From positions 661,004-725,003 of the forward strand of contig JBAMDO010000564.1 in assembly GCA_037074765.1 (NCBI GenBank): 64,000 bases of DNA. The letters run 5' to 3'. The DNA is from Mansonella perstans (Eukaryota; Nematoda; Chromadorea; Rhabditida; Onchocercidae). Below are positions 27,451 through 41,130 of the stretch, one piece after another (position 1 is the first letter of the stretch; each line of letters starts with the position of its first letter). The position numbers and the translations under genes were made by a program. Below the pieces are notes generated by a model, which did not search any database, was not told the DNA's origin, and saw nothing but the letters and a program-made list of their open reading frames with translations.

Positions 27451-30400
27451 TTGATTTATCAGAAAGCAATTTAATAAAGAATAACATTTACGAATAAGTT
27501 CTTTACTTTATGCACAAGAAGTTAAAAAACTTGCTTGTTGTTCGTTAAAAACAACGATTACTTCGGCGGAAATGCTTTTTTTGTTTAGAAAAGAGAAGTT
27601 TAAAAATGGAATTGTTAAGCATATTTATCTGATTGGGAAGAAAATAACTTTTGTCTTCACATTTTGCCAAAAAGAATATTTTGTAGAAATGCCAAACCTT
27701 TCTATATACATTACTTAACAAATCATTTGTGTTTTAGCATGCATGCGTTCAGTCAACGAATTTCTTACTTCCGTTCAGTTGAAAAATTAGGAGGCAAAAA
27801 TGAAACTAGTAGGATACAGACAAATACTTTATGCAGGAAAAATATTTTGACTTCAAATTATGGTCTCGAAATCATTCTTTAAAGTTTAAGCTGAATATAT
27901 TGCTAAATTGTTCGTTGAAATATATGGTATTTTTGATTTTCGGATATACAATAGAAATTCATAATTTAGTCATTTCCTGATAATTCAATGTCAATCGGAC
28001 TACTGAATAAAAACTAGGAAAAAATAGAAAAGAAGAGCACTGAGAAAAAATTTTTCATCATTTGGTCCCTTTATAGAGGTCATTTGTGCAAGTGTTCTTA
28101 ATGATAGCAATAAAATGTTAAACAATTTATTGGATAACATTTTAAGTTTATTACTTTACCGATCGGCACACACTAAGGATCAATCCGATTAGGAAAATGA
28201 GAACTGTTGTCTTTATATTTATCCAAAAAAAATATTTCAAGAGAACTGGCAAACTTTCCTCACTTAACGACTCAGTGGCATGTCAATAACGTCGATTTAG
28301 TCGAGAAAAGCGGATAAAATCATTTTGCTTGGAAAATTGAAATGGCAAAGGTTGACATATAGGACTTTTTTTTAATTAAGACGATGATACATTATCAAAT
28401 GAAAGTGTTCGAAATAAAAATTTCATTTGTTTGAAATTTTGATTCAAATTAATTTTTGGATAAAGCACCGCATGTTTTTAGATTATTCATCATTTCACTT
28501 CTGCAGCATTAAATGATTTACTTGTTTTACATTTTAAAAATCATTTCGGCAGTTTTATTTATTCCGAAAAAAGGAATCACCGTTGAATTACATTTCATTT
28601 ATGCTATGCAACACAGGAACATAGTTTCTATTGATAATTTACATAATCATGATCTCTTTTATTATTTCTTTTATTATTCAAATTCAAGTGGTTCCGCTAT
28701 ATTTTTTTATTTTTTTGTTTAGAATAATTTATTTTTTGTATTTAGCAATCAAGTGATAAAAATGGATTAAGGCAGTAAATGTAAATCATAACAATGAAAC
28801 TAGATTTGAACTATTCAGTTATTTTTGCTTTGTAAAGACTATATTAGCAATCACTTTTAACAAATCAAAACTTTTTCAGACTTATTTTTTCAATACAAAG
28901 AAATGAATACATTCTCGGTAGATAAACAGTTTCCTTTTTTATCAAAAAAAAATTATTATATTGAACAATCCTACTATATATTATTATAAGAAAATCCATC
29001 TCAATATTTATTTTTTTTAAATTTTAATTTATAGAAATTGCCAACATTGCACCCTAATGTAAGTGACAAACTACCGCATTATCTGTTTGTTAATGACCAC
29101 ATCAACTGTGAAATGGCCATTAAATTGATTTTTCATCTGTAAACTGGATGAATAGAAAAGCCAATACAGAGCTAATTATATTCAGTAGCAATAAATTAAT
29201 CCTTTTTGATTAGTCTCATTTAAAGTGATATTTTATAGATAGCATTTGCAATTAATTTTTTAGCGACGGAGGTGATATCGAGGAGATGTAATTAACCTTC
29301 AAAGTTACAAATTACATTTTGTTCACAATTCTGATTTTTTGAGGATTCCGCAAGTTGACATCCTTATCTTTACCAATTCGTAAAACATTTGGTTAGCTAC
29401 AGTTCTGTGAAAGATTAAATCCCTTACCATAGGAAAACTGAGATAGTACCCTTGTTATAATGGAACATATTGCTGTTGAAATAATATTTGGTGGGATAAA
29501 GTTTGAAACTAGATTCCTCTCAGATGTGGGATTTTGAGAACTTGCATAAATAGCTTTATTTTTGTTATGTATTTGTGTATGTGTGTTTGGCATATCCGTC
29601 CAAGGATTCTCCAAGTGCCTAAGTTTATCATATAAAAATAAAGTAGAATTGATACAACTTAGTGTTTCATTTAAGCTAAAAGAATGATGTTGAAAACAAG
29701 AATAATAGGACGAGAGAGAGAGATGAAAGAAGATGCCTATATGAATGTTCGATTTAGAAATCCTGAAGCATGCATAGCAGGAAACACAATGCTATGTTAA
29801 GAATGTAAACATTGTCATAAAGTTTAAATAAGATGAAACATAAATTGAAATATGATTATGAAACATAAAATTGGAGACATTATCATAGACAGGTTTCAGA
29901 ACAATTCAAAAGCCACAGTCATAATTTCGCTTAATAATAATCATTACTACAACTGACTCATCATTTCGAACATCTTTTATTTCCTGTTTGCAATCATTGA
30001 CGTTCAGGTTAAGATGATTGGTGGTTTTATTGAACATCTTCAGCCTTCCCATCATGAATACAGAATTTTGTTTTTTGCAGTGCCTCTGGGCAACTTCTGA
30101 ATTATCAATCTGTGAACTTTTTTCCTTTTTTAACGAAATCTCAGTAAAGTAACAGTTGCTGCAGTGGAATAAAGGTACTAAGTAAAATGAGTATTAGACT
30201 TATTTCATTCTAGCGCATCTTGTAATACAGTTTCACATTGATTTCTCAGAACATTTTCAGGAATTAGTTTTTTCGATTGTTAAATGATTTCTTCTAGTAA
30301 CATCTGTATCGATTGCTGTAAATATACAATAGGTTGCAAAAATTTTCATATACGATAGGTTTACCGTAGACACAATGGTTTAGTGTCTGATAATAGACAG

Positions 30401-31940
30401 TGAAATCTGAAACGTTTGCAACAGTTTACGATAATATTCAAACAAGAAAGATAAATTTATGCAGCAGCAACCTGATTTGCCTCCTCAACCAACAATTCCG
30501 ATTTTAAATTTGATTTTCGGTTTAGTGCTCAACTGGCAAGTACTACGTTTCATTTTCTTTTTTTCTCTTTTTTTCTTTTTTCCATTGCAGTTATTTCCTT
30601 CAAACTTATGCATTTTTAATTAAATAATTATTCTTGCATTTCAATTTAGGAAATAGAAAAGGAGAGGAAAATGAAAAAAAGTTTTTTAAAGGAAAACAAA
30701 TTAAGCTTGGATGATGTTTTGTGCATGCTTCTCAATTTGTAATGATGCAATAGAAAAATTGTCGATGACAGAATGACAAATTTTTTTTACTTTTTTTTTT
30801 GTAGCCAATAGTAATTACTCATTTTGCAAGAATGTAGAGAAAAATGGAAATTTTGATTTATCGCTCCGCAAATGATCAAATGCTTCTCACAGATAAAACT
30901 TCCATTGATGTGTGTCAACTGTTGCAATACAAGGCTCAATAATTTTTACGCATCGCTGAAAAATCGACCGACTATAGCCTCTATTATGAGAGAGAGAGAG
31001 AGAGAAAGATGAAAACTGATAAGATAGATGAGGTCAATGGAATCTTGACCTATCGGACTTAACTTGACAGAAAGGAGATGTTGTACTTTCAACGTGGTAT
31101 GGTCGTAAACAAGGTAAAACTGCAGCAGTTTTCAGCCTTTCGGCCGAAATTTTTTGGAATAGACATAACTTCTCAATACATCAAGACAGATAGAAATCGA
31201 ATGGTAGTGAGTTTCTTGTCATTTATAATATGTGAAGCTGCAATAAAAAACATTGCTTTGTTACAGATCTCAAAAGCAATGTTCAATTCAAAGAAAAAAC
31301 AGTAATATGAAAATATTTATTAATTAATTCTTCATCAGAACTAAATCATATGATAATAAATAGCGCAGCATTTCAGTTTGTGATGATACCACATTTCGAT
31401 ATTACCGCTTTGCAGATATACTGCAATAATCGATATTATCTTTTTAAATTGTACGGGAAATATTAGGAAGAACTTACAAGTGTAATGCAGGAATAATTTA
31501 CATAATAAAGTTATGCAAACTTCTACACTTCTTTTACGGCCCCTAGATACGGTTTTATTTCTCGCTTACTTAATTATAGTTTTATAAATAAAATAAAATG
31601 GACTTCCAAATGCAGAGAATCACAACCGATTTCAAATTTTTTTAATTTCGGAACTTCTATTTGTCTTACTTTTTTAACAGTATTTCACCTGTCGCAATTG
31701 ACTTCTGATTTCTAGAACGTGCAGAAGAACCGAATGATTAATAACAAAATGTTTGATGCAAGATTTATATGATTTAAAACTAATGGAAGTATAATAGGAC
31801 ACTTGATGATATTGTTCTATTCTTGTATACCTGACAGCCCTATCTGTCTACCTTTGCTTGCTGCAATTTTTTGGACATCATTAATAAAATATAAAAACAA
31901 TATTCTCCTATTGAGCTTCAAAAGCAGAATTTATATAATT
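27451..31940. other. Intergenic region without a recognisable gene
   Basis: About 4.5 kb of AT-rich DNA with no set of compatible exons on either strand. It includes a (GA)n microsatellite at about 30988-31007 and the 3' flank of the minus-strand USE1 gene at the right end. No further tubulin sequence follows the pseudogene. Confidence 0.55.
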
Positions 31941-33381
31941 TCATGAAGATCTTTTAGAGAAAACCTTCATGATAATTACCATAGATATAAATGACATAAC
32001 TACGGTACAAACGCCTACAATATATAAACAGTCACACCATGAACGATATGCATGCTCTTCAAGCCGTTTGCTTTCCCTTAACAAACTCCCTTTATGATTA
32101 TTTGTTACTTGTTGCAATCGAGACAGCGTCTAAAATACCAAGCATTCAAAATTTCTAAAATCAACCTATTTACACAAGTCCCATTTTTTCAAATAAATTC
32201 TAAATCACATATCTTTTTAATTCCCATGTAAATAAGAAAGAGCTCACGTTCTGGAAAAAAAATAATTCGCCCATCAAATTTTCCTCCTGGCTACCATAAA
32301 ATCCTTACATTACTACGAAACCTATCATTCTTTATCATAAATGATACACTATGTACATAGCCTTTCATTCCATCCTACTAAACATCTTTGTTAATATGTA
32401 ACTCAAACAAACACAAACCGCGTTATCCTCTTTGATAACTGCACTAGCTGCTGAATATGACTGTTTCATTAAACGTACCATACCAAATAATTCACCCATC
32501 AAATTTTCCTGCTTTTCAGCTTCACGCCGAGCAATTTGTTCTGCATCCAAATCAGGACCAGTCGATGGTGATCTCAAAAATTCGATGTTACAAAAGCAAT
32601 AAAAAAATGATTTTAATAAGAAAAAAAAACGGAAAAAAATAAAAGGAACGAAATTTTAGTAGCATAATAGTGATAAAGTATAGCGGAATATATAGTATAT
32701 TTAAAACCTTTCCGGTCCTCCAAATAATTGCATGCGCAAATCAGCTTGATGTGTGGCCTTCTTTTTAGCTTTTACAAAAGCATCGTCTTCACTCGAATCT
32801 TCAGCAGCGATTTCAAAATCTGCTACTAAGCCTTGTTCATCGTTTACTGCGGCAGATCTCTGAAAATTGCTTAAAATTTTTGCAAATTGTAAATTCATGA
32901 AGATATTAGATGGAATACTAGATAAAAAAACTTTACTTTTTGCTCTGTCTCAATCTGATAACGTAACGCTTGCAAATCTCGCCCATAATGCTTTAAAACA
33001 TCTGCATCAATATTCCTGAAAAACACTTCCTGAAATCTTTGCAAATGTTGATCATCGAGAATTAACATAAACTATTATATTTCAGAACACATTTTTGGTC
33101 TGAATGGCGCATAAACTATATTTTTCTTGAATGATAATGCATACATTTAATGTATGACAGCCAAGTTGTAGGCGATGATGCAATAACCACAAAACTTCAT
33201 TTTTAACATAAGGTAGATAAGATGTTTACCTATTCCTCTGTAATCGATCATATAATTCTTCCATTTCTTGTAAAGCTGCATGAAGCTTGAATATATTGAA
33301 AGAAATATTTTCCATACAAAGTCTCTCAGAGCGTTCCAACAACTGCTGGAAGTTAATTTCATCCGCTGTAATGGCCCCCAT
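31941..33381 (-). CDS. USE1: Vesicle transport SNARE USE1 homologue
   Basis: Tail-anchored Qc-SNARE expected to act in Golgi-to-ER retrograde fusion. Exons are 33381-33230, 33015-32937, 32859-32708, 32572-32419 and 32129-31941. They sum to 726 nt (241 aa; human USE1 is about 259) and are in phase throughout. The N-terminal part is helical (INFQQLLERSERL, LQEMEELYDRL). A hydrophilic linker contains an acidic stretch (AAEDSSEDDA), and the SNARE-like coil runs from about EQIARREAEKQENLM through SAASAVIKEDNA to LLRESKRLEEHAYRS. A single hydrophobic anchor lies at about residues 213-236, followed by a short basic tail KRSS. The order N-helix, linker, SNARE, anchor and the VIKEDN-type motif fit USE1 better than other SNAREs. 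The assignment is by pattern, not alignment. The start is supported by a splice acceptor 7 bases upstream. It lies directly downstream of PSMA4 on the same strand. Confidence 0.85.
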
Positions 33382-34206
33382 CACAACACTGAAAACCATC
33401 AGAAAATTAAACTAATCAAGATCTTTCGGAAGTTACTGATTTCGGAATCCATGCTATTCCATAGCACTATAATCACTGGTTAGTGATAGGGAAATAAAAA
33501 TGGTGCAAGCCTTTAGCAACACCACTTTCCGAGAACGCAAGTCCAGAAGGGTCACCATCATACTACCGAGGAATCTTTCCTATTAGCACCTATTCTAGAG
33601 AGGAATTGAAGAAGACAATTCCTCTAGAAGATTTTGAAAAAAGCTATTTATAGCACCCGTAAATTTCAGAGAAAATATAAACTCTTTCAAGTGGTAACTC
33701 GGCGAGTGAAATTACGAAAAATTTCATTCAAAAAAGCAAAAGTGTATGTATGTAAAATAAAATAACACTCATTTATTGAAAATAATGATTATAATAATAA
33801 TTGAAAATGTAACATTACATATAAAATTATAACAATGAAAAGGCAATCTATTATAACTTAGTCACATGGTCCGAAAATTTACGAAATTAAGGATTTCTTA
33901 TACAATTCTAAAAATTTTCTGTGGTAACGACTATATACCCTATCAAAAACGGTTTTATTCAGGAGTATATAATCGCTAAATTAATTTTCTTACATATCAT
34001 CATTCAAAAATGCTGCCATAAAATAACAACAAATACAAAGCGTTACAACATTTTTCGTACCTAAATTTGACATAGCATGAATTTGGATGAATATGGAACT
34101 GAAACTGAGGTTTACATTGACTTTATAAATTAAAATATCCGTATAACTGACGAATTTCACTCTATCTAATAACCATGCATCTTTAACCCCTTCTCTTTTT
34201 TCAAAA
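33382..34206. other. PSMA4-USE1 spacer with poly(A) signal
   Basis: 825 bases between the PSMA4 stop and the USE1 start on the minus strand. An AATAAA on the minus strand (33777-33772) could end the PSMA4 transcript, leaving about 380 bases to the USE1 acceptor. No open frame of note. The layout is compatible with either an operon-like unit or two separate promoters. Confidence 0.5.
33389..33390 (-). promoter_or_regulatory. Trans-splice-type acceptor of USE1
   Basis: On the minus strand gatggttttcag ends at 33389 and leaves only TGTTGTG before the ATG at 33381. A 7-base leader with a strong acceptor is what spliced-leader addition would give. Whether SL1 or another leader is used cannot be told from this sequence. 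Confidence 0.65.
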
Positions 34207-36199
34207 TTAAATAAGCTGTTGCGCTTCCTGTTCTTTTTCCTTTTCCTCATGTTCTTTAATCAATTGTGAGACTTCACTATTATTCAAATTCTCCACCACC
34301 GTTTTATCGTTCCGTCTTGTTAGTGTTGCCATTTCAACTGGAAAAATTATGAGATAAAAAATGATATGAGAAAAGTTCATTTGAAAGAGTGCATAAAGAT
34401 TGAGAGATAGATACCGAATACAAAATCATGACAGTCGAAAAAGTAATATAAAATTAGTGTTAAATTAGTGCAGCACATGGGAAGCGACTGCAAGTTGAAT
34501 ACTAATTACAAGAATGTGTAACATCTCCTACTCTCATTTTAGGCTTAATACTTAACCATTCCCTTCCTAAATTTAGCGGTGCAAACTAGTGCAAAAGAAA
34601 AAAAACGTTAGTAGTACAAAGGGAGCGCACACAAATCAAAATTTGAAGTTTTGTAAAAACCATACTTTTTTCTGCCGACAATTTCACATCTAAAGTCTTT
34701 GATAAGACCTTCATGGCCAGTTTTTTGGCTTCAGCCAGGTCGGGTGATTTGTATTCCTGTTTTAGCAATGATACGGCAGCCTAAAAAATCAACAAATAAT
34801 AAATCGACCTCTGATATGATCAAACTAGCTTCAGTAGTTCAGCGCTCCACAATTTACAGAATTTTGACAAAAATCAAGATCAGCAATAACTCTAACTCGT
34901 GATCGCTCTGGATCTATTTTTCGAAATATTTAGTGATGCGGAAATGCAGAAGGACATTATAACACCAAGATGATATCGAAATTATTATCAGGGAGAGATT
35001 AAAAAAAGTAAGTGACAGATCTTGAAAGCCACATAATAAATGAAAGATCTAGAGAGCCACAAAAGATTATGCAATAAATGCATCATACATACCTGATGAT
35101 TATTCCCTATGCATGTTGCTTTCCAACCGGTGTAGTTACCGCTCGGATCGGACTGATAAAGCTGGTAACCAAAATGCTGGTCCCAACCCATATACAACAA
35201 TGACACGCCAAACGGTCGCTTTCCTACAGAAATCGTCGAACAAAACATTAGAAAATTTCAAGCATTTAAAAAATGAGATAGGTATTTCAAAGTTTTTTTT
35301 TTTGCATGTATGACGGCATTGATCGCTTACAGAAGCCTATTCAATCGGAAACGTTGAACAGATATTCTTGAAATCCCATAATCTTATTAAATGCACTGTC
35401 AAACTCTTAGCATTTGCAAAATGCAAAATGATATTCAATCTAGAAATTAAAGAACTATGTCATAGCTCTATAATTATTCCTTTACAAAAAACCGATAAAA
35501 AAATATAGAGCAGAACTACCTCCAACTTGTGTATAGCGCTGCTTCTCGTTACAAAGCATCTGCACCAACTGTTCAACAGGAATATGCTCACCGTAACTAT
35601 ACCTGTAATCCGCTGCCCAAAATCTTAGATGATTTATCAAAATATTTGCATCGGCTGTAATCCCCGCAACCGTGCACACAATATTATCCGCCAACCGGTA
35701 TATTTTTTCAGTTAAAACCTGGAATACGGCATGTAATGATACGTGATTTCTCCAAACCTGGACTAATATCAATCACAGGTTGTCTAATTGCTTAATACAG
35801 CGCGTAGAAACTGCTTTTTAACAAATAAATTTTTTTAAAGGAAATTATTTTCAAGTTTATACATTGAACAATAAAAGAATTTTCCATCAAATGTCTATTT
35901 TTTAACAACTGCTTTCCTCTCTATCATTTCCCTTCGCCATTTTTCATCAAATTTTTTTAGTAGTTAGCCAAGTAATTAATGGAGAGAGTAGCTATTCCAC
36001 AATAACAGATATCAAAAATGCATACTTCATCGTCAAGCAATTTATGCACGTTCCGTTTCTCGGCGGCAATGAGGATACCATCTGAGGCCAAAATACCAAG
36101 ACAAGTACCCGCATGAGATATAGCCTCCATTGCATACTCCACTTGATAAAGTCGACCTTCTGGTGAGAAGATTGTTGTGCGAGTATCATAACGTCGAGC
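34207..36199 (-). CDS. pas-3: 20S proteasome subunit alpha type-4 (PAS-3/PSMA4)
   Basis: Structural subunit of the outer alpha ring of the 20S proteasome. Visible exons are 36199-36026, 35718-35520, 35223-35093, 34780-34666 and 34337-34207 (174, 199, 131, 115, 131 nt), in phase and ending TAA. They give 249 residues beginning [15 protein letters not shown]. The family signature [16 protein letters not shown] is complete. Other blocks are [80 protein letters not shown] and a charged tail [13 protein letters not shown]. The initiator Met is missing from the first visible exon: the acceptor falls just before GCT, so ATG must sit alone at the end of an upstream exon. An ATG followed by gtttat at 36439-36437 is the nearest candidate, not proven. 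As in all alpha subunits there is no catalytic Thr. Confidence 0.96.
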
Positions 36200-37587
36200 C
36201 TGAAGATCCAGCTACGCTAATTTTTGGATAATGTCACCAAAAAGTTGAAAAGAACTATTAAAGCTAATTTTGCAAGTTATAACATTTGTATTTCTCATCA
36301 TGAATTATACTCCACATGCAGATCATGCATGTGTGGAATGTAAGTTATGTATGACTAATATGGTATCCTCAAAAATTCTCGGTATCCTCATTATTCGGGC
36401 TTCGCCTCTATTTATTGCACCTGTACCCAAATAAACCATGGATAGTTAATATTTATATTCTTGGTAATAATATCAAAAAACATTATTCCGTATGTTTTCC
36501 TCTAGGAGAGGAAAAAAATTTTTTCGAGCACAGTAGTCACAACTAACTTGTACCAATTGGGAAATAAAGAAAGACGAGGAAAAATGTCCTAATTTGTTAA
36601 TACTCACTGTTTATTTAATCATACGTAGTGGGTCATTTACATCTTTATGTCCTACGCAAGCTAACTTTCATTATCAAAAGTGTATACAGCATTCTCAACA
36701 ATCATTCAGTCATGGTCTGGATAGTCCAAAGAGATAATATTAAGCGATTTTTTTTTTGCCATAAAAAAGTTGGAAATTGGAAAAAAAACAAACGGGACTT
36801 AGCCATGACAAAATTGAAGAATCAAAGCATTATAGTTATCTTAGTACATTGAAGTATTATTAAAATGCTTTAAAAAAGAAAAGCCCCAATTATCGCCCTG
36901 AAATAACAAAGAGCTAGGATAACAACAAAGAGAGGAAAACTACAACACACTACGTACTTATCCTCTTTTATTGTGATTCTTTTCCTTTCTCCATTTTCCT
37001 ATTTTCTTATTTAATTATGATTGATCTACATAAAGGTACACATGTGACAGCAATTCAAGTATCACAGTTGCTGTATCAGAATACGAATATTTCGTTTCTA
37101 ATTAAAGGAAAACTTGCCATAATTTAAAACGATGCTTCGTTGATTTCCAAATGATGATTCTACCTGAAATTGACGGAGCATTCACCTTAACATTCATCAT
37201 ATAACATTGCCTATCAACATTCTCACGTATCTGATGAAAATAATAATATCGTACATTACCATTCTACGAATCTATAACCAACGTATAACACCATCCTGCC
37301 ATCTGAAGTCACCCCGATCCCGTCTTCTACATCATATTCCGACCAAAAAAATGTCCCGCTGTGTAATGACATACATTGGGTTAAACACGGACTGTATGCA
37401 AAAAATCCCTTTCATCATTCTTAATTGGCGAAATTTCTACGCGGTTGATTGGTAGGAATGAGTCAAGTTTTTTTCAGCAAATTAATTCATTCAAGGTTCA
37501 TTTATAGCTCTTGAGAAAGAAAAACCAATGTCAGCGTATATTTTGCTTTGTGGCATGATTTAATTTAATTCAAAATATGAAAAATAC
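36200..37587. other. Spacer between PSMA4 and the serine protease
   Basis: Probably holds the PSMA4 5' end (a candidate initiator exon ending at 36437) and its promoter, plus the 3' end of the protease transcript. A short direct duplication of cggtatcctcat-like sequence is at about 36362-36391. No other gene is visible. Confidence 0.5.
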
Positions 37588-37593
37588 TTTATT
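37588..37593 (-). terminator. Poly(A) signal overlapping the protease stop codon
   Basis: The minus strand reads GAATAAAG, so the TAA stop (37591-37589) lies inside an AATAAA hexamer. If used, it would give an extremely short 3' UTR. Confidence 0.55.
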
Positions 37594-40500
37594 CTGATGA
37601 CAAATGTTTAAGATATAAACTTCGGAGAACGTCATCGTAACCGGTGAATACATCAATGTCCATAGCATATAACGAAATATCAGTATACACTTGAGCTCGT
37701 GGTGGATTACCTCGTCGTAGTTCCTTGCATTCTGTTCCGTAGGATAGCACACCAAGTAATGACCATTGACCGGATGATCCGAGCACAACTAAACCTCCTC
37801 CGCTATCGCCCTAAAAAGTATAAAATTAAAACTAATCATCAAATTTCTCTAGATGAATAGAAAGTGATAAAATATTACAAAGGAATTACACTTCTTGATT
37901 TACACTCAATCTATAAGACTCATTTTTCATTTCATTAGTTATAATTTATTTTAGAAACTGAACAATAGTTTTTTTCTTCATTGATACAATAATTAAAGTG
38001 TCATTTATACTATAAGTTAATGGAAAAAATTGCAATTTGAAATGCTAGAAATTTGAAAAAGCAAAATTAATTAACCCGACATGTACTTATTATCCTACTT
38101 TCCACTGCACAAATTGCATCTGCTGTTTTTGATATTTGTAAGCATTTAAGTCGATCCATTATTCTTGGAAAATTGACTATTTGTAAATTGTTTGCCAGTT
38201 CTTCACCATCAGAAGATGCTAAAATTATGAATTCTCAGTCTAAATTATTATGAAAATTTTTTGCAATCAAATTAAAAATTTGAAAGCTAAAAAAACTCAC
38301 GAATAGAACCCCAACCATAACCAGTTAACCATCTTTGATCTTCTTCCGTAATAATATTTCGATGTCCTAAGCAAATATAATTAGTTAATTCTTCCTCAAT
38401 TATGCTATCCAATTCTAGCAATGCAAAATCTGCCATTAGACATCTTTCATTAAAAAATCGCCCATATTGCGCTCTAAAATATACAAAGTAATTATAATAA
38501 TACAATTAAGTAATAATACAAAGTAATAATACAATTTAATTAGAACTTATTTACAGTGAATATAATAATGGATATGAAATTCATCAGTTTATTTAGCACT
38601 TAAAATGTTAACTTTTAAAATGCTAATTTCTTGATGTGCCAAATAAGTAACAGGAGCAAATCATAGGAAATACTTTTTTTTGGACATTGGAAATGCAAGA
38701 ACTCTCGATTATTTTGTTTTCAGCATCGTTATGTCGATGACACTTCACGAGAGCTATGACAGTTATCAAATTATTTCACTTGATTCGTCTATTGATTGGT
38801 TTCAAATCAGTATCTTTATTTAGAATAGCTTGATCGTAGCCATAAAGTAATATGATAAAAATCTAACATACATTTCCTAAATACTCAAGATTTCTAAATT
38901 TTAATTTATAATCTACAAAAGTAGAAATTATAATTTAACCTAACAATTCGGCTCATTTTCATTTCCGGTGCATTGTTGCATAAATTTTCGTTCCGTTGTT
39001 GTATACAGTTACTACCATATAAAACGCTATATTTTTTAAGAGCTTCTTCTTGGTAATAACCGAAAGATATGCTAAAAATTATCGGTCTTGAAAATTAAAC
39101 TATGTCAATTCTCGAATAACATTAAGCTATACGTATAAGATCAGACATATTGGCTGTAATTTATGATTCAATTCAAAACTTTGCTAATAACAATATTAAA
39201 TAGAGGAAGTCTTTCTCGTCTTCTTCGCATCGTATTGGTCAGATATAATTTTTAACATCTTTCAAATTCAAATCTCCAATTACTGCTCTATGTATTGAAC
39301 GAATCAACTAATTATTAGGTAACTTCTGTGTAATTGAAAGTTGCGAGTCTGAAGAAATAGCAGTAATAATAACTTTCTAAAAAGTAGTGAAACAAGAATC
39401 ACATGTTTACCTAATATTTTTAGAACATAAGTTCTTAGCGTGAAACATTTCAGACTTTCAATTTTTCTGAATATTCTTGGAAGTCTAACTAATGAACGGT
39501 TGGGTTACTCATATAATAAAAAAAAAGCAACTGCTTATGTCCTTATCTTATATCCTTACAAAGGAAGAGTTCTAAAAATAGCAGAAAAACGAGCAGGACT
39601 TTTTAGGAATTGAAATTATTTAATTGTTTCAAGCTCATAGCTTATGGAAAAGGCTTGTAATATACTTGGTCTCTTTATACTCTTACATTGTAATATACTC
39701 TATACTTATGTAATAATATTTTAATACTGTGTATTACAATAATCTATAATACTATACTTATGTAGTAATAAATAATATAATAATGTTGTAATATGCTTTT
39801 ATGATGTTACTGAAAACCTATTTGCAAATCTCTATGGTCTAACCAGTTGTTCAATTGTTCATATAATTAGGCCATCCGAGCAGGTTCAACTGACCAATAC
39901 CAACATTTTATAGTTTATTATCTTGTCAGGTAAGACTTAAAAATTCTTGACACTTTTTAAAAAAATAACGAACTTGCATGGCTTTGTGGCAAAAATCTTT
40001 TTAAAGCAATGCGCTGCTGTAATAACGTGTTTTCGTGATATCAATGTTCCCGTACATACATATACTATAACGGGAGCAAGGTTTATACGATATCTTGCTT
40101 CGGAAAGGAGAAATGCTAGCATAGTTTTGAAAAACTGAAAATTTTATCGTAACTCGGAAGCAGTCAATAAATTGTACAGTCGTACTGAACGCTGTTTATT
40201 TTGTGATCTAATATGTTTTAAAATTGCGCTAGTTAATTGATCATTATTTTACTGTTGATAGACCATGAAAAAAGGCGAAAATTGCTATTTCCAGTTTTTT
40301 CTTTAGCTAGACGAAATTTTGACCCTTCAGTCATTTCCGATAAAATTTGTAATTTATTTGGCCAGTGTTGTGAATCCCTCTTGTATTACTCTCACTCAAC
40401 TTGCTATTGATAACTGGATGGAGCCAAAAAATTCTTGAGTATGTTGAAGTTTTTGTAATTATAGCCAAAATACAAACTCCGGCCATGAAATAATGCCACA

Positions 40501-41130
40501 GCCCATGGCATCTCTCCCGGCAAGGCATTTTCTCCACCCATTATCTTAAATTGAGTTTTTCTCGTTGTCATATTGGTAGTACCACATTTTTCTGGATCTG
40601 TAATCATTCATAATTTTTGTTCTCGACTAATCGATTTTAATGAATTTCAACAAATTAATGTATAAATCCTTCTTTTTACTTCCGTCTTAGTCTCTCTTTC
40701 AAGTTCTTTCTCATAACAAATTCACAATTCCTATCATAAGGTATTTTATAAAGCAGTTAAAACAGAACATGAATTGTTAATCTGATTTGATTTTATGGAA
40801 AGAATGAAAAAAAAATGGGTAACTCAAACCATAATATTTATCCAGCGGGGTGAATATATCCTTGAAAGCTGAAGAAGCTTAAAATTAGCCGAAAACAATT
40901 TCAGTTTTTTAAACAATGCTTTAAGCAATAGATTTAATAAAATCCTGGTAGGTAGAAGTTGAAAAACACAATAAGAATAAAAACTCTATCTGAAGTATTA
41001 GAAGATTTCTGTACTTCAATGAAATAAAAATATCTTTAGCAGTCTTAATGATTTTATTAGGATGGAACTAACTTTGTAAATCTAAAACACAAATAAGTAG
41101 TAAAATCACTATCATGAGTCGCTTAATCAT
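37589..41130 (-). CDS. Secreted S1-family serine protease, chymotrypsin-like
   Basis: Seven exons: 41130-41073, 40597-40478, 40064-39974, 39071-38940, 38473-38301, 38218-38076, 37810-37589. They total 939 nt (312 aa) with all phases consistent. A hydrophobic signal peptide (IVILLLICVL) is followed by a short propeptide with Cys 24. The mature chain should start at I38 after Lys 37 (KIMGGENALPGEMPW). The catalytic triad is complete: His 78 in ITAAHC, Asp 149 in MADFALLELD, Ser 242 in GDSGGG. The residue six before the active Ser, which lines the base of the S1 pocket, is Ser 236 (STCRGDSGG). That points to chymotrypsin-like rather than trypsin-like preference. The C-terminal extension after the usual S1 end is modest (to LKHLSSE). 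The start is supported by an acceptor 22 bases upstream (41154-41153). The biological substrate is unknown. Confidence 0.95.
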
